A stretch of 64,000 nucleotides of DNA from Sphaerotilus sulfidivorans (GTDB lineage Bacteria > Pseudomonadota > Gammaproteobacteria > Burkholderiales > Burkholderiaceae_C): contig NZ_JACCPY010000004.1 of NCBI RefSeq assembly GCF_013426975.1, positions 171,585 through 235,584 on the forward strand, written 5' to 3'. The notes below the pieces were generated by a model. The model was not told where the DNA came from and searched no databases. It saw only the letters and a program-made list of their open reading frames with translations. Made by a program: the position numbers and the translations under genes. Within the stretch, counting starts at the first letter, position 1. Each line of letters begins with the position of its first letter. This document shows positions 27,118-38,469 of the stretch, in pieces.

Positions 27118-28533
27118 ATGGCCAAGACCGTCGCCGACGTGATGAAGATGGTGAAGGAAAACGAAGTCAAGTTCGTCGACTTCCGTTTCACCGACACCCG
27201 TGGCAAGGAACAGCACGTGTCCGTGCCGGTTTCGCACTTCGATGAAGACAAGTTCACGTCGGGTCACGCGTTCGACGGCTCCTCGATCGCCGGCTGGAAG
27301 GGCATCGAGGCGTCGGACATGCTGCTGATGCCGGATCCGAACACCGCGAACATCGATCCGTTCTTCGAAGAGCCGACCCTGATCCTGACCTGCGACGTCA
27401 TCGATCCGGCCGACGGCAAGGCCTACGAGCGCGATCCGCGCTCGCTGGCCAAGCGCGCCGAGGCCTACATGCGTGCCTCGGGCCTGGGCGACACCGCCTA
27501 CTTCGGTCCGGAGCCGGAATTCTTCGTGTTCGACAGCGTCCGCTGGAACGTCGACATGTCGGGTTGCTTCGTCTCGATCGAGTCGGAAGAAGCCGCCTGG
27601 AACACCGGCAAGGACTACGAGCACGGCAACAAGGGCTTCCGCCCGACCGTCAAGGGTGGCTACTTCCCGGTGCCGCCGGTGGATTCGGGCCAGGACATGC
27701 GCTCGGAGATGTGCCTGATCCTGGAAAGCCTGGGCATTCCGGTCGAAGTGCACCACCACGAAGTGGCCAACGCCGGCCAGATGGAGATCGGCACCAAGTT
27801 CAGCACGCTGATCGAGCGCGCCGACTGGGTCCAGCTGCAGAAGTACGTCATCCACAACGTGGCTGGCGCCTACGGCAAGACCGCGACCTTCATGCCGAAG
27901 CCGATCGTCGGCGACAACGGCTCGGGCATGCACGTGCACCAGTCGGTCTGGAAGGACGGCAAGAACCTGTTCGCTGGTGACGGCTACGCCGGCCTGAGCG
28001 ACTTCGCGCTGTACTACATCGGCGGCATCATCAAGCACGCTCGCGCGCTGAACGCCATCACCAACCCGGGCACCAACTCGTACAAGCGTCTGGTCCCGGG
28101 CTACGAAGCCCCGGTGAAGCTGGCCTACTCGGCCAAGAACCGTTCGGCCTCGATCCGCATCCCGTTCGTCGCGAACCCGAAGGGCCGTCGCGTGGAAGCC
28201 CGCTTCCCGGATCCCCTGATGAACCCGTACCTGGGCTTCGCCGCGCTGCTGATGGCCGGCCTGGACGGCGTCGAGAACAAGATCCACCCGGGCGAAGCCG
28301 CCACGAAGGATCTGTACCACCTGCCGCCGGAAGAGGACGCGCTGATCCCGACCGTCTGCTCGTCGCTGGAGCAGGCTCTGGAAGCCCTGGACAAGGACCG
28401 TGCGTTCCTGACCAAGGGTGGCGTGTTCACCGACAGCTACATCGACGCGTACATCGACCTGAAGATGCAGGAAGTCCAGCGCATGCGCATGACGACCCAT
28501 CCGGCCGAGTTCGACATGTACTACGCGCTGTGA
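27118..28533 (+). CDS. glnA: Glutamine synthetase type I
   Basis: A 471-residue GSI-beta enzyme that makes glutamine from glutamate, ammonia and ATP. Signature segments are [12 protein letters not shown], the metal/ATP region [10 protein letters not shown] and the C-terminal [10 protein letters not shown], which contains the tyrosine that is adenylylated by GlnE. AGGAGCCCCTG precedes the ATG. The upstream NtrC site and sigma-54 promoter, and ntrB-ntrC downstream, make this the classical glnA-ntrBC nitrogen control locus, with one extra small gene inserted. Its codons are unusually biased, as in highly expressed genes. Confidence 0.98.
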   Translation: MAKTVADVMKMVKENEVKFVDFRFTDTRGKEQHVSVPVSHFDEDKFTSGHAFDGSSIAGWKGIEASDMLLMPDPNTANIDPFFEEPTLILTCDVIDPADGKAYERDPRSLAKRAEAYMRASGLGDTAYFGPEPEFFVFDSVRWNVDMSGCFVSIESEEAAWNTGKDYEHGNKGFRPTVKGGYFPVPPVDSGQDMRSEMCLILESLGIPVEVHHHEVANAGQMEIGTKFSTLIERADWVQLQKYVIHNVAGAYGKTATFMPKPIVGDNGSGMHVHQSVWKDGKNLFAGDGYAGLSDFALYYIGGIIKHARALNAITNPGTNSYKRLVPGYEAPVKLAYSAKNRSASIRIPFVANPKGRRVEARFPDPLMNPYLGFAALLMAGLDGVENKIHPGEAATKDLYHLPPEEDALIPTVCSSLEQALEALDKDRAFLTKGGVFTDSYIDAYIDLKMQEVQRMRMTTHPAEFDMYYAL

Positions 28534-28593
28534 TGCGGGCCTGCCGTCGGCCTCAAGCCGGCGGCAGCGCTGTCCTGGCGGACACCCATCGCG

Positions 28594-28622
28594 AAGGCGG
28601 CCTCCGGGCCGCCTTTCCTTTT
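28594..28622 (+). terminator. Intrinsic terminator of glnA
   Basis: AAGGCGGCC pairs with GGCCGCCTT around a 4-base loop, followed by TCCTTTT. It lies 60 bp after the glnA stop and separates strong glnA transcription from the following genes, which may receive reduced read-through. Confidence 0.7.
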
Positions 28623-28641
28623 GCGCGATACTGATCCGATC

Positions 28642-29214
28642 ATGATCCGAGCTTCCTGCCTTCGCCCGCGGCTTGCCGTGCTCACCTGGGCCGGTCTGAC
28701 GGCGCTGACCTTCCTGCCGAACGCGGCGGCCCAGGAGCGGCCGGTCTACCGCTGCCCCGGCAACCTCTACACCGACCAGATCACTCCGAAGGAGGCGGCC
28801 GAGCGCGGCTGCCGCACCCTCGACGGTGCGCCGGTCACCGTGGTGCAGGGCGCGGCGCCCCGCCGTGCCGCGCCGGCAGCGGGCGAGGGTGCCGGCCGGG
28901 TGAGCGCGCCGGCCGCGACCGCCTCGGGCTCGGCCCGGCCGGCCGGCGCGCCGGAAATGCGGGTCGATCCCGCGCAGCAGCGCGCCCGCGACAGCGATGC
29001 GCGGCGCATTCTCGAGTCCGAGCTGGCGCGCGAGGAAAGCGCGCTGGCGGTGCTGCGCAAGGACTACAACAACGGCGAACCCGAGCGCCGTGGCGACGAG
29101 CGCAACTTCGCCCGCTACCAGGAGCGGGTGGCCGAGATGAAGGCGGCCATCGCCCGCAAGGAAGCCGACGTCGCCGCGATCCGGCGTGAACTCAGCAAGC
29201 TGCCCAACCCGTGA
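28642..29214 (+). CDS. Conserved hypothetical exported protein in the glnA-ntrBC locus
   Basis: A 190-residue protein with a signal peptide (about 1-31, ending NAAA). A short conserved segment follows (VYRCPGNLYTDQITPKEAAERGCR with two cysteines, DUF4124-like in style), then an Ala/Pro-rich linker and a C-terminal coiled coil (about 110-185) rich in Arg and Glu. The function is unknown. The last codons overlap the ntrB GTG start by 4 bp, so it is translationally coupled to ntrB. The ATG at 28642 is preferred to the TTG at 28621. Confidence 0.65.
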   Translation: MIRASCLRPRLAVLTWAGLTALTFLPNAAAQERPVYRCPGNLYTDQITPKEAAERGCRTLDGAPVTVVQGAAPRRAAPAAGEGAGRVSAPAATASGSARPAGAPEMRVDPAQQRARDSDARRILESELAREESALAVLRKDYNNGEPERRGDERNFARYQERVAEMKAAIARKEADVAAIRRELSKLPNP

Positions 29215-30302
29215 GCTTCTTCAGGAACCGAAACCGCACCTCCTCGTCCTTCGAGGCCTTCGACCATCTGGCGACGATGGTCGCGGTGCTCGACCGCGAG
29301 GGGCGCTGCCAGCATGTCAACGCCGCCTTCGAGAGCACGCTGGGCCTGCCGCGCCGCGCGCTGCAGGGCAGCAGCGCCTTCGGCTGGTTCGTCGATCCGG
29401 CGATGCTGAAGGTCACCTTCGATGCGGTGGTGGCCAACGAGTACAGCACCGCCCGGCTGGAGGCCCTGCTGGGGCGTCCGCCCGGCGCGGCCTCCAGCGA
29501 GCCGCTGCCGGTCCATGCGATCGTGACCCAGATCGACCATGGCGAGCAGGTGCTGCTCGAGCTGGTCGAGCTGGAGCAGCAGGCGCGGCAGGACCGCGAG
29601 GCGCGTGCGCTCGACCAGGCCCGCATCACCAAGGAGCTGATCCGCAATCTCGCCCACGAGATCAAGAATCCGCTCGGCGGCATCCGCGGCTCGGCGCAGC
29701 TGCTGGAGATGGAGCTCGACAACCGCTCGCTGCATGAATACACCCAGGTCATCATCCACGAGGCCGACCGGCTGCAGGCGCTGGTCGACCGGCTGCTGGC
29801 GCCGCATCGCCGCCCGCACATGGTGGCCGACGTCAACATCCATGAGGTGCTGGAGCGGGTGCGCTCGCTGATCCTGGCCGAGTTCCCGAAGGGGCTGGTG
29901 GTGCAGCGCGACTACGACACCTCGCTGCCCGAATTCCGCGGCGACCGCGAGCAGCTGATCCAGGCGGTGCTCAACATCGCCCACAACGCCGCGCAGGCGC
30001 TGGCCGAGCGCCGCGCCGCCGGCGAGGCGCGCATCGTGCTGCGCACCCGTGCGGCGCGCCAGGTCACGATCGGCCGGCAGCGCTATCGGCTGGCACTGGA
30101 CTTGCATATCGAGGACAACGGACCCGGCGTGCCGCCCGAGATCCGCGATCGCATCTTCTTTCCGCTGGTTTCCGGCCGCGACGGCGGCTCGGGGCTCGGC
30201 CTGACGCTGGCACAGGACTTCGTCCAGCAGCATCACGGCCTGATCGAATGCGAGAGCGAGCCGGGCTGCACGCTGTTCAAGATCCAGATCCCGCTGCCCT
30301 GA
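29211..30302 (+). CDS. ntrB: Nitrogen regulation histidine kinase NtrB
   Basis: A 363-residue cytoplasmic sensor kinase: PAS-like domain (about 15-110), dimerisation helix with NLAHEIKNPLGG (His149) and an ATPase domain with NIAHNAAQAL, DNGPGVP and GSGLGLTLA boxes. It phosphorylates NtrC when nitrogen is limiting, under PII control. The GTG start overlaps the preceding stop (GTGA). ntrC follows 51 bp downstream. Confidence 0.95.
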   Translation: MSFFRNRNRTSSSFEAFDHLATMVAVLDREGRCQHVNAAFESTLGLPRRALQGSSAFGWFVDPAMLKVTFDAVVANEYSTARLEALLGRPPGAASSEPLPVHAIVTQIDHGEQVLLELVELEQQARQDREARALDQARITKELIRNLAHEIKNPLGGIRGSAQLLEMELDNRSLHEYTQVIIHEADRLQALVDRLLAPHRRPHMVADVNIHEVLERVRSLILAEFPKGLVVQRDYDTSLPEFRGDREQLIQAVLNIAHNAAQALAERRAAGEARIVLRTRAARQVTIGRQRYRLALDLHIEDNGPGVPPEIRDRIFFPLVSGRDGGSGLGLTLAQDFVQQHHGLIECESEPGCTLFKIQIPLP

Positions 30303-30353
30303 GCCCGACGTGGTCGGGGAGGGCGGGATCTCACGCCATGACAGGCCACGCGC

Positions 30354-31880
<1,527 letters not shown>

Positions 31881-32012
31881 ATCGCTGCCGCGGCCTGAAC
31901 CGCCGGGGGGTATTGCGCGGTCCGGCTTGACTTGTCTCAACAGTGACGGCGCGAACTTGGGTGACAGTGCAGCGGCGATCCTGCCGCGTCCGCACAGCCT
32001 GACTGCCCGCCC

Positions 32013-32798
32013 ATGGAGATGTTCACCGCCCGGGCCGAGGGGACCACTTCCCCTGCGGCCGCCCCCTTGCCCCGTCCGCGTCGCCGCCTGGCCGCGCCGC
32101 CGCCGTCCCCGGCCGATCCGTCGCCGTGGCGTCGGGTGCTGGCCGCCTCGGCGCTGGCCCAGACCGAGATCGACGCGCTGATGGCGATGGCCCGCCGTCG
32201 CACGGTGGCGGCGGGCGACATGATTCTCGAGACCCGCCTGCCGGCGCGCGCCCTGGTGCTGCTGCTGTCGGGCGATGTGGTGATGGGCTCGCGTGCGCCG
32301 GACGGCAGCCTGCGCACCGAGCGCAGCGTCAACGGCCCGGCCTGGATCGATGTCAGCGCCGCCTGGCTCTGCCAGCCCTGCACGATGGAGGCGCAGGCGC
32401 TGTCCGACGCGGTCATCGCCGAGCTGCCGATCGACGAGGTGATGCGCCAGATGGCGGTCCAGCCGGCGCTGGCCGGTCTGCTCTGCCAGGCGCTGGCGAT
32501 GCAGATCCGCCAGATGACGCTGGCCTCGCGCAATCTGCTGCACAACGACGCGCCGGCCCGGCTGGCGCAGTGGCTGCTGCAGCGCTGCCCGGTGCGCAGC
32601 GGCCCGGCCGAGCTGCGGCTGCAGGAGCGCAAGCGCGACATCGCGCAGCAGCTGGCGATGTCGCCGGAGACGCTGTCGCGGCTGATCCGCAGCTTCCAGT
32701 CGCGTGGCGTGCTGTCGGTGCGCGGCTATCAGGTGCGGGTGCCCGAGGTCGCGGCGCTGTGCGCGCTGGCCGGTCTGGCGGCGCTGGGCAGCGGCTGA
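32013..32798 (+). CDS. Crp/Fnr-family transcription regulator
   Basis: A 261-residue regulator with a proline/alanine-rich N-terminal extension (1-45), a cyclic-nucleotide-type beta-roll (about 50-165) and a Crp-type winged helix (KRDIAQQLAMSPETLSRLIR). The effector residues of CRP and the cysteine set of FNR are not apparent, so the signal is unknown. A TTGAC-TTGT-CTCAA sequence upstream (31927) resembles a degenerate FNR box and could be autoregulatory, but the match is weak. Monocistronic, 132 bp after ntrC. Confidence 0.85.
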   Translation: MEMFTARAEGTTSPAAAPLPRPRRRLAAPPPSPADPSPWRRVLAASALAQTEIDALMAMARRRTVAAGDMILETRLPARALVLLLSGDVVMGSRAPDGSLRTERSVNGPAWIDVSAAWLCQPCTMEAQALSDAVIAELPIDEVMRQMAVQPALAGLLCQALAMQIRQMTLASRNLLHNDAPARLAQWLLQRCPVRSGPAELRLQERKRDIAQQLAMSPETLSRLIRSFQSRGVLSVRGYQVRVPEVAALCALAGLAALGSG

Positions 32799-32836
32799 CC
32801 GGCCCGGACCGTTCTGCCCTGTCGTGGTCTCGTTGT

Positions 32837-34861
32837 TCAGTCGAACTCGATGCCGGGCTGGTAGTCCTGCCGGTCGACCAGCCGCCAGCGCCCGGCCAGC
32901 ATCGCGCCGAGCAGCGCCGTGCCGCCGCAGCCGGCCACCACCGCCCAGTGCATCAGCCACTGGCCGTCATAGGCGCCGAACAGGCTGGCGCGCAGGGCCT
33001 TGACCACCCAGGTCAGCGGCAGCCAGGGGTGGATCGCCTGGAAGAAGGGCGAGGCCAGCTCGATCGGCATCGCCGCGCCGGCCGCGGCCATCTGGATCAC
33101 CAGCAGCAGCAGGCCGAGCGCCTTGCCGATGTCGCCGAACCAGCGGATCAGCAGGAAGACGATCGCCAGGAAGCTCAGCGAGGCGGTGATGACCGTCGCG
33201 ACGAAGGGGCCGAGGTACAGCACCTTCAGGTCGAGCAGCAGCGTCAGCATCGCCACCATCACCAGCGCCTGGCCGAGCACGATCGCTGCCGGCCAGGCCA
33301 GCTTGCCCAGCACCTGCAGCGGTCGGGCCAGACCGGCCGCCTCGCGCGGCAGCCGGCGCAGATGGAACATCAGCGCGGCGGTCACCGCGCCGATCCACAG
33401 CGACATCGGCACGAAGTTCGGCGCGAAGCCCGCGCCGTCGCTGCCGACCGGCGCGACCACCTCGAGCCGGGGCGCGACCGAATCGGCCAGGCCGCGCGCG
33501 CTGCCCTCGGGCAGCGGCAGATCGGCGGGCAGCGAGCGCACCAGCAGCGTCAGCGCCTCATGCAGCCGCCGGCTGCCGTCGTCGAGTTCGATCAGGCCGT
33601 GCTGCAGGCGGTCCTGGCCCGCCTGGAGCTGCTTCAGGCCGTCGCCCAGCGCCTGGGTGCCGGCGCCGAGCTGCTGCGCGCCCTGGGCCAGCGCATCGAT
33701 GCGGCCGTCCTCGGGCAGCGCCGTGACGATCTGGTGCAGCGCGCCGCCTGCCTGCGCCACGCCGCCGGTCAGCGTCTGCACACCGGCGGCGAGCTGCTGG
33801 CTGCCGGCCTGCAGCTGCCGGCTGGCCTCGCGGGCCTGGCCCAGGCCGGTGCCGAGCTGAGCGGCACCGTCGCTCAGATGCGCGGCCGCCTCGGCCAGTT
33901 CGTCGCCGACCAGCGGGATCGGCTCGCTGGCCTGCTGCAGCATCAGCGCGCCCTGGCGCAGCGTGCGGCTGCCGCCCTGCAGCGCCTCCAGGCCGCGGCC
34001 GAGCTCTTCCTGTCCCTGGACCAGACGCTGGCTGCCCTGGCGCAGCGCCTCCAGATCGGCGGCTGGCGGGCGCTGCGCGTCGAGCGTGCGCAGCGCGCCG
34101 GCCAGCGGCCGCCAGCCGGTCGCCAGCGCGCTGCTGCCGTCGGCGAGCTGTCCGGCGCCGCGGTGCAGCTGCTGGCCGGCGTCCTGCGCCTTCGCCAGGC
34201 CCTGACCGAGCTCGCGCACGCCCAGGTCGGCCTGGTGCAGGCCCTCGGCCAGCCGGCCGCTGCCGTCGCGGATCTGCTCGACGCGCTCGCGCAGCGTCGC
34301 CAGGTCGAGCCGCGAGCCGGCGGCCGTCTCCAGCACCAGCGCCCAGCGCTGCTCGTTGAGCGACTCGTTGACCCGATGCGCCAGCTCCGGCGCGAAGCGC
34401 TTGGCAAAGCCGGCGGCGCTGTAGCTGTTGCCCTCGGAGGTGTAGAGCGTCAGCCGCGCCGCGCCGGCCTCCCGGCCGGGCAGGGCCTGTTCGCTGAAGT
34501 CGCCCGGGATCAGCACCGCGAAGCTCAGCTCGCCGCGCCGCACCGCCTGCCGCGCCGCCTCCCGGTCGTCGAAGACCTGCCAGTCGAACAGATGCTGGCG
34601 CAGCAGCGCCTGCTGCACCTGCTCGCCCATGCTGACCTCGACGCCACGGTGGTAGGCCCCCCGGTCGCTGTTGACCAGCCCGGCACGCAGCGCGCCGGTG
34701 CGCGCGCTCGGATCCCACAGGCTCGACAGATAGATCAGCGCATACAGCGCCGGCACCAGCAGCGCGCCGAGCGCCGCCAGCGCGAAGCGCCGGTGGCGTC
34801 GCAGCAGCGCGGTGTCCAGTGCCACCAGCTCGCGCCATCGCTGCCCTGAACCGTGCTCCAT
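32837..34861 (-). CDS. YhgE/Pip-type ABC-2 membrane protein
   Basis: A 674-residue membrane protein with one N-terminal hydrophobic segment (about 23-45), a very long extracytoplasmic region (about 60-450) made of LxxGxxxL-type heptad repeats, and five or six C-terminal membrane segments of ABC-2 permease type. This is the YhgE/Pip architecture, best known as a phage-infection or type VII secretion-related protein of Gram-positives, with proteobacterial relatives. No ATPase gene is adjacent. The ATG at 34861 follows GAGAAGG. It is divergent from rpoH, so the CIRCE element lies in their shared control region. Confidence 0.75.
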   Translation of the reverse strand: MEHGSGQRWRELVALDTALLRRHRRFALAALGALLVPALYALIYLSSLWDPSARTGALRAGLVNSDRGAYHRGVEVSMGEQVQQALLRQHLFDWQVFDDREAARQAVRRGELSFAVLIPGDFSEQALPGREAGAARLTLYTSEGNSYSAAGFAKRFAPELAHRVNESLNEQRWALVLETAAGSRLDLATLRERVEQIRDGSGRLAEGLHQADLGVRELGQGLAKAQDAGQQLHRGAGQLADGSSALATGWRPLAGALRTLDAQRPPAADLEALRQGSQRLVQGQEELGRGLEALQGGSRTLRQGALMLQQASEPIPLVGDELAEAAAHLSDGAAQLGTGLGQAREASRQLQAGSQQLAAGVQTLTGGVAQAGGALHQIVTALPEDGRIDALAQGAQQLGAGTQALGDGLKQLQAGQDRLQHGLIELDDGSRRLHEALTLLVRSLPADLPLPEGSARGLADSVAPRLEVVAPVGSDGAGFAPNFVPMSLWIGAVTAALMFHLRRLPREAAGLARPLQVLGKLAWPAAIVLGQALVMVAMLTLLLDLKVLYLGPFVATVITASLSFLAIVFLLIRWFGDIGKALGLLLLVIQMAAAGAAMPIELASPFFQAIHPWLPLTWVVKALRASLFGAYDGQWLMHWAVVAGCGGTALLGAMLAGRWRLVDRQDYQPGIEFD

Positions 34862-34929
34862 GCCTTCTCGCTCCCTTTTTCCTGTGCCCTGATTGTCACG
34901 AGTCTGACCCTTTTCTGCCGTTTCCGGCC

Positions 34930-34956
34930 TTAGCACTCCTTGAGAGCGAGTGCTAA
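34930..34956. promoter_or_regulatory. CIRCE element (HrcA operator) in front of rpoH
   Basis: TTAGCACTC-N9-GAGTGCTAA, a perfect match to the CIRCE consensus recognised by the heat-shock repressor HrcA. It lies 34 bp before the rpoH ATG, so rpoH should be repressed by HrcA, linking the two heat-shock circuits. A TAAGAT hexamer overlapping the right arm (34954-34959) may be the -10. Confidence 0.9.
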
Positions 34957-34989
34957 GATCAAAGGAACTCCAGGAGGCTGAAACAGTCT

Positions 34990-35922
<933 letters not shown>

Positions 35923-35947
35923 CAGCCGCCGCGCGCGGCGGCGCGCT

Positions 35948-37411
35948 TCAGCGCCGCATCGCCTCGCGCTCGCTCTCGAACTCACGCCAGAACGCCGCGT
36001 CCTGCGCGGTGGCGAAGTTGATGCGCATCTTCGTGCCCGGCTGACGGCGGGCGTGGAACAGGCTGCCGGGCGCGGTGCTCCAGCCGCGGTCGAGCAGGCG
36101 CTGCGCCAGCGCCTCGGTGTCGATGCCGGTCTCGATCCAGCCGAACAGTCCTTGCGGCGGGCAGACGAACTCGCAGCCCGCGCCCTGCGCCAGCCGCACG
36201 CTGCGCCCGCGCGCGGCGTCGAGCCGCGCCACCACCCGCTCGGCATGGCGGCGCAGCAGGCCCTGCTCCAGACAGACCGCCACCGCCTGCTCCAGCAGTG
36301 CCGGCGTGGTCAGGCTGGCGAGCATCTTCACGTCGATCAGCCGCTCGATCCAGTCGGGCGGCGCCGCGACGAAGCCGACCCGCCAGCCGGGGGCCAGGAT
36401 CTTCGAGAAGCCGCTGATGTGGAAGCAGCGCTTGAGCCCGTCGAGCGCGGCCAGCCGTGGCGCGTGCGCGGGCGCCAGGTGCGCGTAGGTGTCGTCCTCG
36501 ATGACATGGAAGTCGTGCGCCTGCGCCAGCTGCAGCAGCTGGTGCGCGCTGGCCAGCGACAGCATGCCGCCGGTCGGGTTGTGCAGCACCGAGACGGTCA
36601 CGTACAGGCGGGGGCGGTGCTCGCGCGCCAGCGCCTCCATCACCGCCAGGTCGGGCCCGTCGGGGCCGCGCGGCACCGGCAGCAGCCGCATGCCCAGCAG
36701 CGTCAGCCGCGCGTATTCGACCGACCAGCCGGGCTCGTCGACCAGCACCGCGTCGCCCGGCGCCAGCAGCGCGCGCGAGACCAGATCGAGCGCCTGGGTC
36801 GCGCCCAGCGTGGTCATGATCTGGCGCGGCGAGGCGCGCACGCCGACATCGGCCAGGCGCTGCGCCAGCGCCTCGCGCAGCCGCGGGTCGCCCGCCGGCT
36901 CGCCGTAGTGCAGCGCGGCGGCGCCCAGCTCGTCCTCGCGGCCGCTGGCCAGCACCCGGCGCAGCGCGGCCTGCAGCATCGGCGCATCCAGCCAGGCGGG
37001 CGGCAGCGTGCCCAGGCCAGGGCCGGGCCGGCCGCCGCTGCCGAGCATGCCGCGGATCAGCATGCTGGCGTCGACCGGCACCCGCGGGCTGTCGGGCGGT
37101 GATGCGGCCGGGGCCTCGCCGCGCTGCGCAGGGGCCGCGCGCTCGCGCACGAAGAAGCCGCGCTGGCGCTGCGCCTCGACCAGGCCCTGCGCCAGCAGCT
37201 GGTCGTAGGTGGCGACCAGGGTGTGCGGGCTGACGCCGTGGCGGCGGGCGCCTTCGCGCACCGAAGGCAGACGGCTGCCCGGTGCGAGCAGGCGCTGGCG
37301 GATCAGCGCGGCGTAATGCGCGGCGAGCTGCTCGGACAGCGTGCGGCTGCCGTCGCGGCTGAGCTGCAGCGCGGCCGGCAGGCGGGCCGCTGTGTCGGTC
37401 GTTCGGGCCAT
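35948..37411 (-). CDS. MocR-type GntR regulator with aminotransferase domain
   Basis: A 487-residue fusion of an N-terminal GntR winged helix (about 25-90, SRLPSVREGARRHGVSPHTL) with a fold-type I aminotransferase domain (about 115-480) containing VLHNPTGGM, ISGFSKILAPGWRVGF and the PLP lysine. MocR proteins (PdxR, GabR) sense PLP or amino compounds and usually control a divergent neighbour. Here the divergent operon encodes an EamA exporter, an aminotransferase and a PhzF-like enzyme, probably the target. Confidence 0.9.
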   Translation of the reverse strand: MARTTDTAARLPAALQLSRDGSRTLSEQLAAHYAALIRQRLLAPGSRLPSVREGARRHGVSPHTLVATYDQLLAQGLVEAQRQRGFFVRERAAPAQRGEAPAASPPDSPRVPVDASMLIRGMLGSGGRPGPGLGTLPPAWLDAPMLQAALRRVLASGREDELGAAALHYGEPAGDPRLREALAQRLADVGVRASPRQIMTTLGATQALDLVSRALLAPGDAVLVDEPGWSVEYARLTLLGMRLLPVPRGPDGPDLAVMEALAREHRPRLYVTVSVLHNPTGGMLSLASAHQLLQLAQAHDFHVIEDDTYAHLAPAHAPRLAALDGLKRCFHISGFSKILAPGWRVGFVAAPPDWIERLIDVKMLASLTTPALLEQAVAVCLEQGLLRRHAERVVARLDAARGRSVRLAQGAGCEFVCPPQGLFGWIETGIDTEALAQRLLDRGWSTAPGSLFHARRQPGTKMRINFATAQDAAFWREFESEREAMRR

Positions 37412-37412
37412 A

Positions 37413-37451
37413 CAGTGTGTCGAGATGTGGGGCGATCTGTACTGTCAGTGT
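37413..37451. promoter_or_regulatory. Direct CAGTGT repeats between MocR gene and EamA operon
   Basis: CAGTGT occurs at 37413-37418 and at 37446-37451, 33 bp apart (three helical turns), in the divergent promoter region. MocR regulators such as GabR bind spaced direct repeats of this kind, so these are candidate operators. Confidence 0.4.
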
Positions 37452-37482
37452 ATTGGCTGTGTTGCCTAGACTGCAGCGCATC

Positions 37483-38469
37483 ATGAGCACGAACCCGTCG
37501 ATCTCTTCCCCGCAGCGCGAGCGGGCGGCCGAGCGCCGCGGCCTCTGGCTGGGCCTGCTGGGCGTGGCGGTGTTCGCGCTGACCACGCCGATGACCCGGC
37601 TGGCGGTCGGGCCGCTGGAGGCGCCGCAGCTGCCGCCGCTGTTCGTCACCGCCGGGCGCGCCGCCGGTGCTGCGCTGCTCAGCCTGATCTTCCTGCAGCT
37701 GACCCGCGCCGCCTGGCCGACCCGCGCCGAGCGCGGCGCGCTGCTGCTGTCGGCCGCCGGCACGGTGCTGGGCTTTCCGCTGTGCCTGGCGATGGCACTG
37801 CGCGAGGTGCCGTCGATGCACGCCTCGGTCATCACCGGGCTGCTGCCGCTGTGCACCGCGGCGGTCGGCGCCTGGCATCTGCGCCAGCGGCCCTCGCGCG
37901 GCTTCTGGATCTGCGCGCTGGCCGGGGCAGCGCTGGTGCTGGGCTTTGCCGGCCTGAAGGGCGGTGGCCGGGTGAGCGCGGCCGACGGCTGGCTGCTGCT
38001 GGCGATGCTGTGCGGGGCGGTGGGCTATGTGGCCGGCGCGCGGCTGTCGGCTTCGCGGCCGCCCGAGCAGGTGATCTGCTGGGTGCTGGTGATCAGCCTG
38101 CCGCTGACGCTGCCCGCGGCGCTGTGGTCATGGCCGCCCGAGCCGCGGGCGGTGTCGGCTGCGGCCTGGGCGGGCTTCGCCTATGTCACCGTGTTCTCGA
38201 TGTGGCTGGGCTTCTTTGCCTGGTACCGCGGCCTGGCGCTGGGCGGGCTGGTGCGGGTCAGCCAGGTGCAGATGCTGCAACCCTTTCTCGCGCTGCTGGC
38301 GGCCGTGCCGCTGCTGGGCGAGCCGCTGCAGGCCGACACGCTGGTCTTCGCGCTGGCGGTGATGGCCTGCGTGGGCATCGGACGGACAATGCCGGTCGGG
38401 CGCACGCCACCCCGAGTCCTGGCGGTCCCGTCTTCCCTGAACCGATCCGAGCCGGAGGGCCGTGCATGA
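37483..38469 (+). CDS. EamA-family (DMT) transporter
   Basis: A 328-residue membrane protein with about ten hydrophobic segments in two repeats, typical of the drug/metabolite transporter superfamily. Members export amino acids or related metabolites. I start at ATG 37483, after which the first helix (GLWLGLLGVAVFALTTPM) begins near residue 22. It overlaps the aminotransferase start by 4 bp and is divergent from the MocR gene. Confidence 0.88.
   Translation: MSTNPSISSPQRERAAERRGLWLGLLGVAVFALTTPMTRLAVGPLEAPQLPPLFVTAGRAAGAALLSLIFLQLTRAAWPTRAERGALLLSAAGTVLGFPLCLAMALREVPSMHASVITGLLPLCTAAVGAWHLRQRPSRGFWICALAGAALVLGFAGLKGGGRVSAADGWLLLAMLCGAVGYVAGARLSASRPPEQVICWVLVISLPLTLPAALWSWPPEPRAVSAAAWAGFAYVTVFSMWLGFFAWYRGLALGGLVRVSQVQMLQPFLALLAAVPLLGEPLQADTLVFALAVMACVGIGRTMPVGRTPPRVLAVPSSLNRSEPEGRA

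Noticed and set aside
31927..31940. FNR-box-like TTGAC-TTGT-CTCAA upstream of the Crp/Fnr gene
   Set aside because: Two central positions of each half deviate from TTGAT/ATCAA; too weak to call a site.
37446..37451. Palindromic MocR operator between the divergent genes
   Set aside because: The motifs are direct, not inverted, repeats; listed only as direct repeats.
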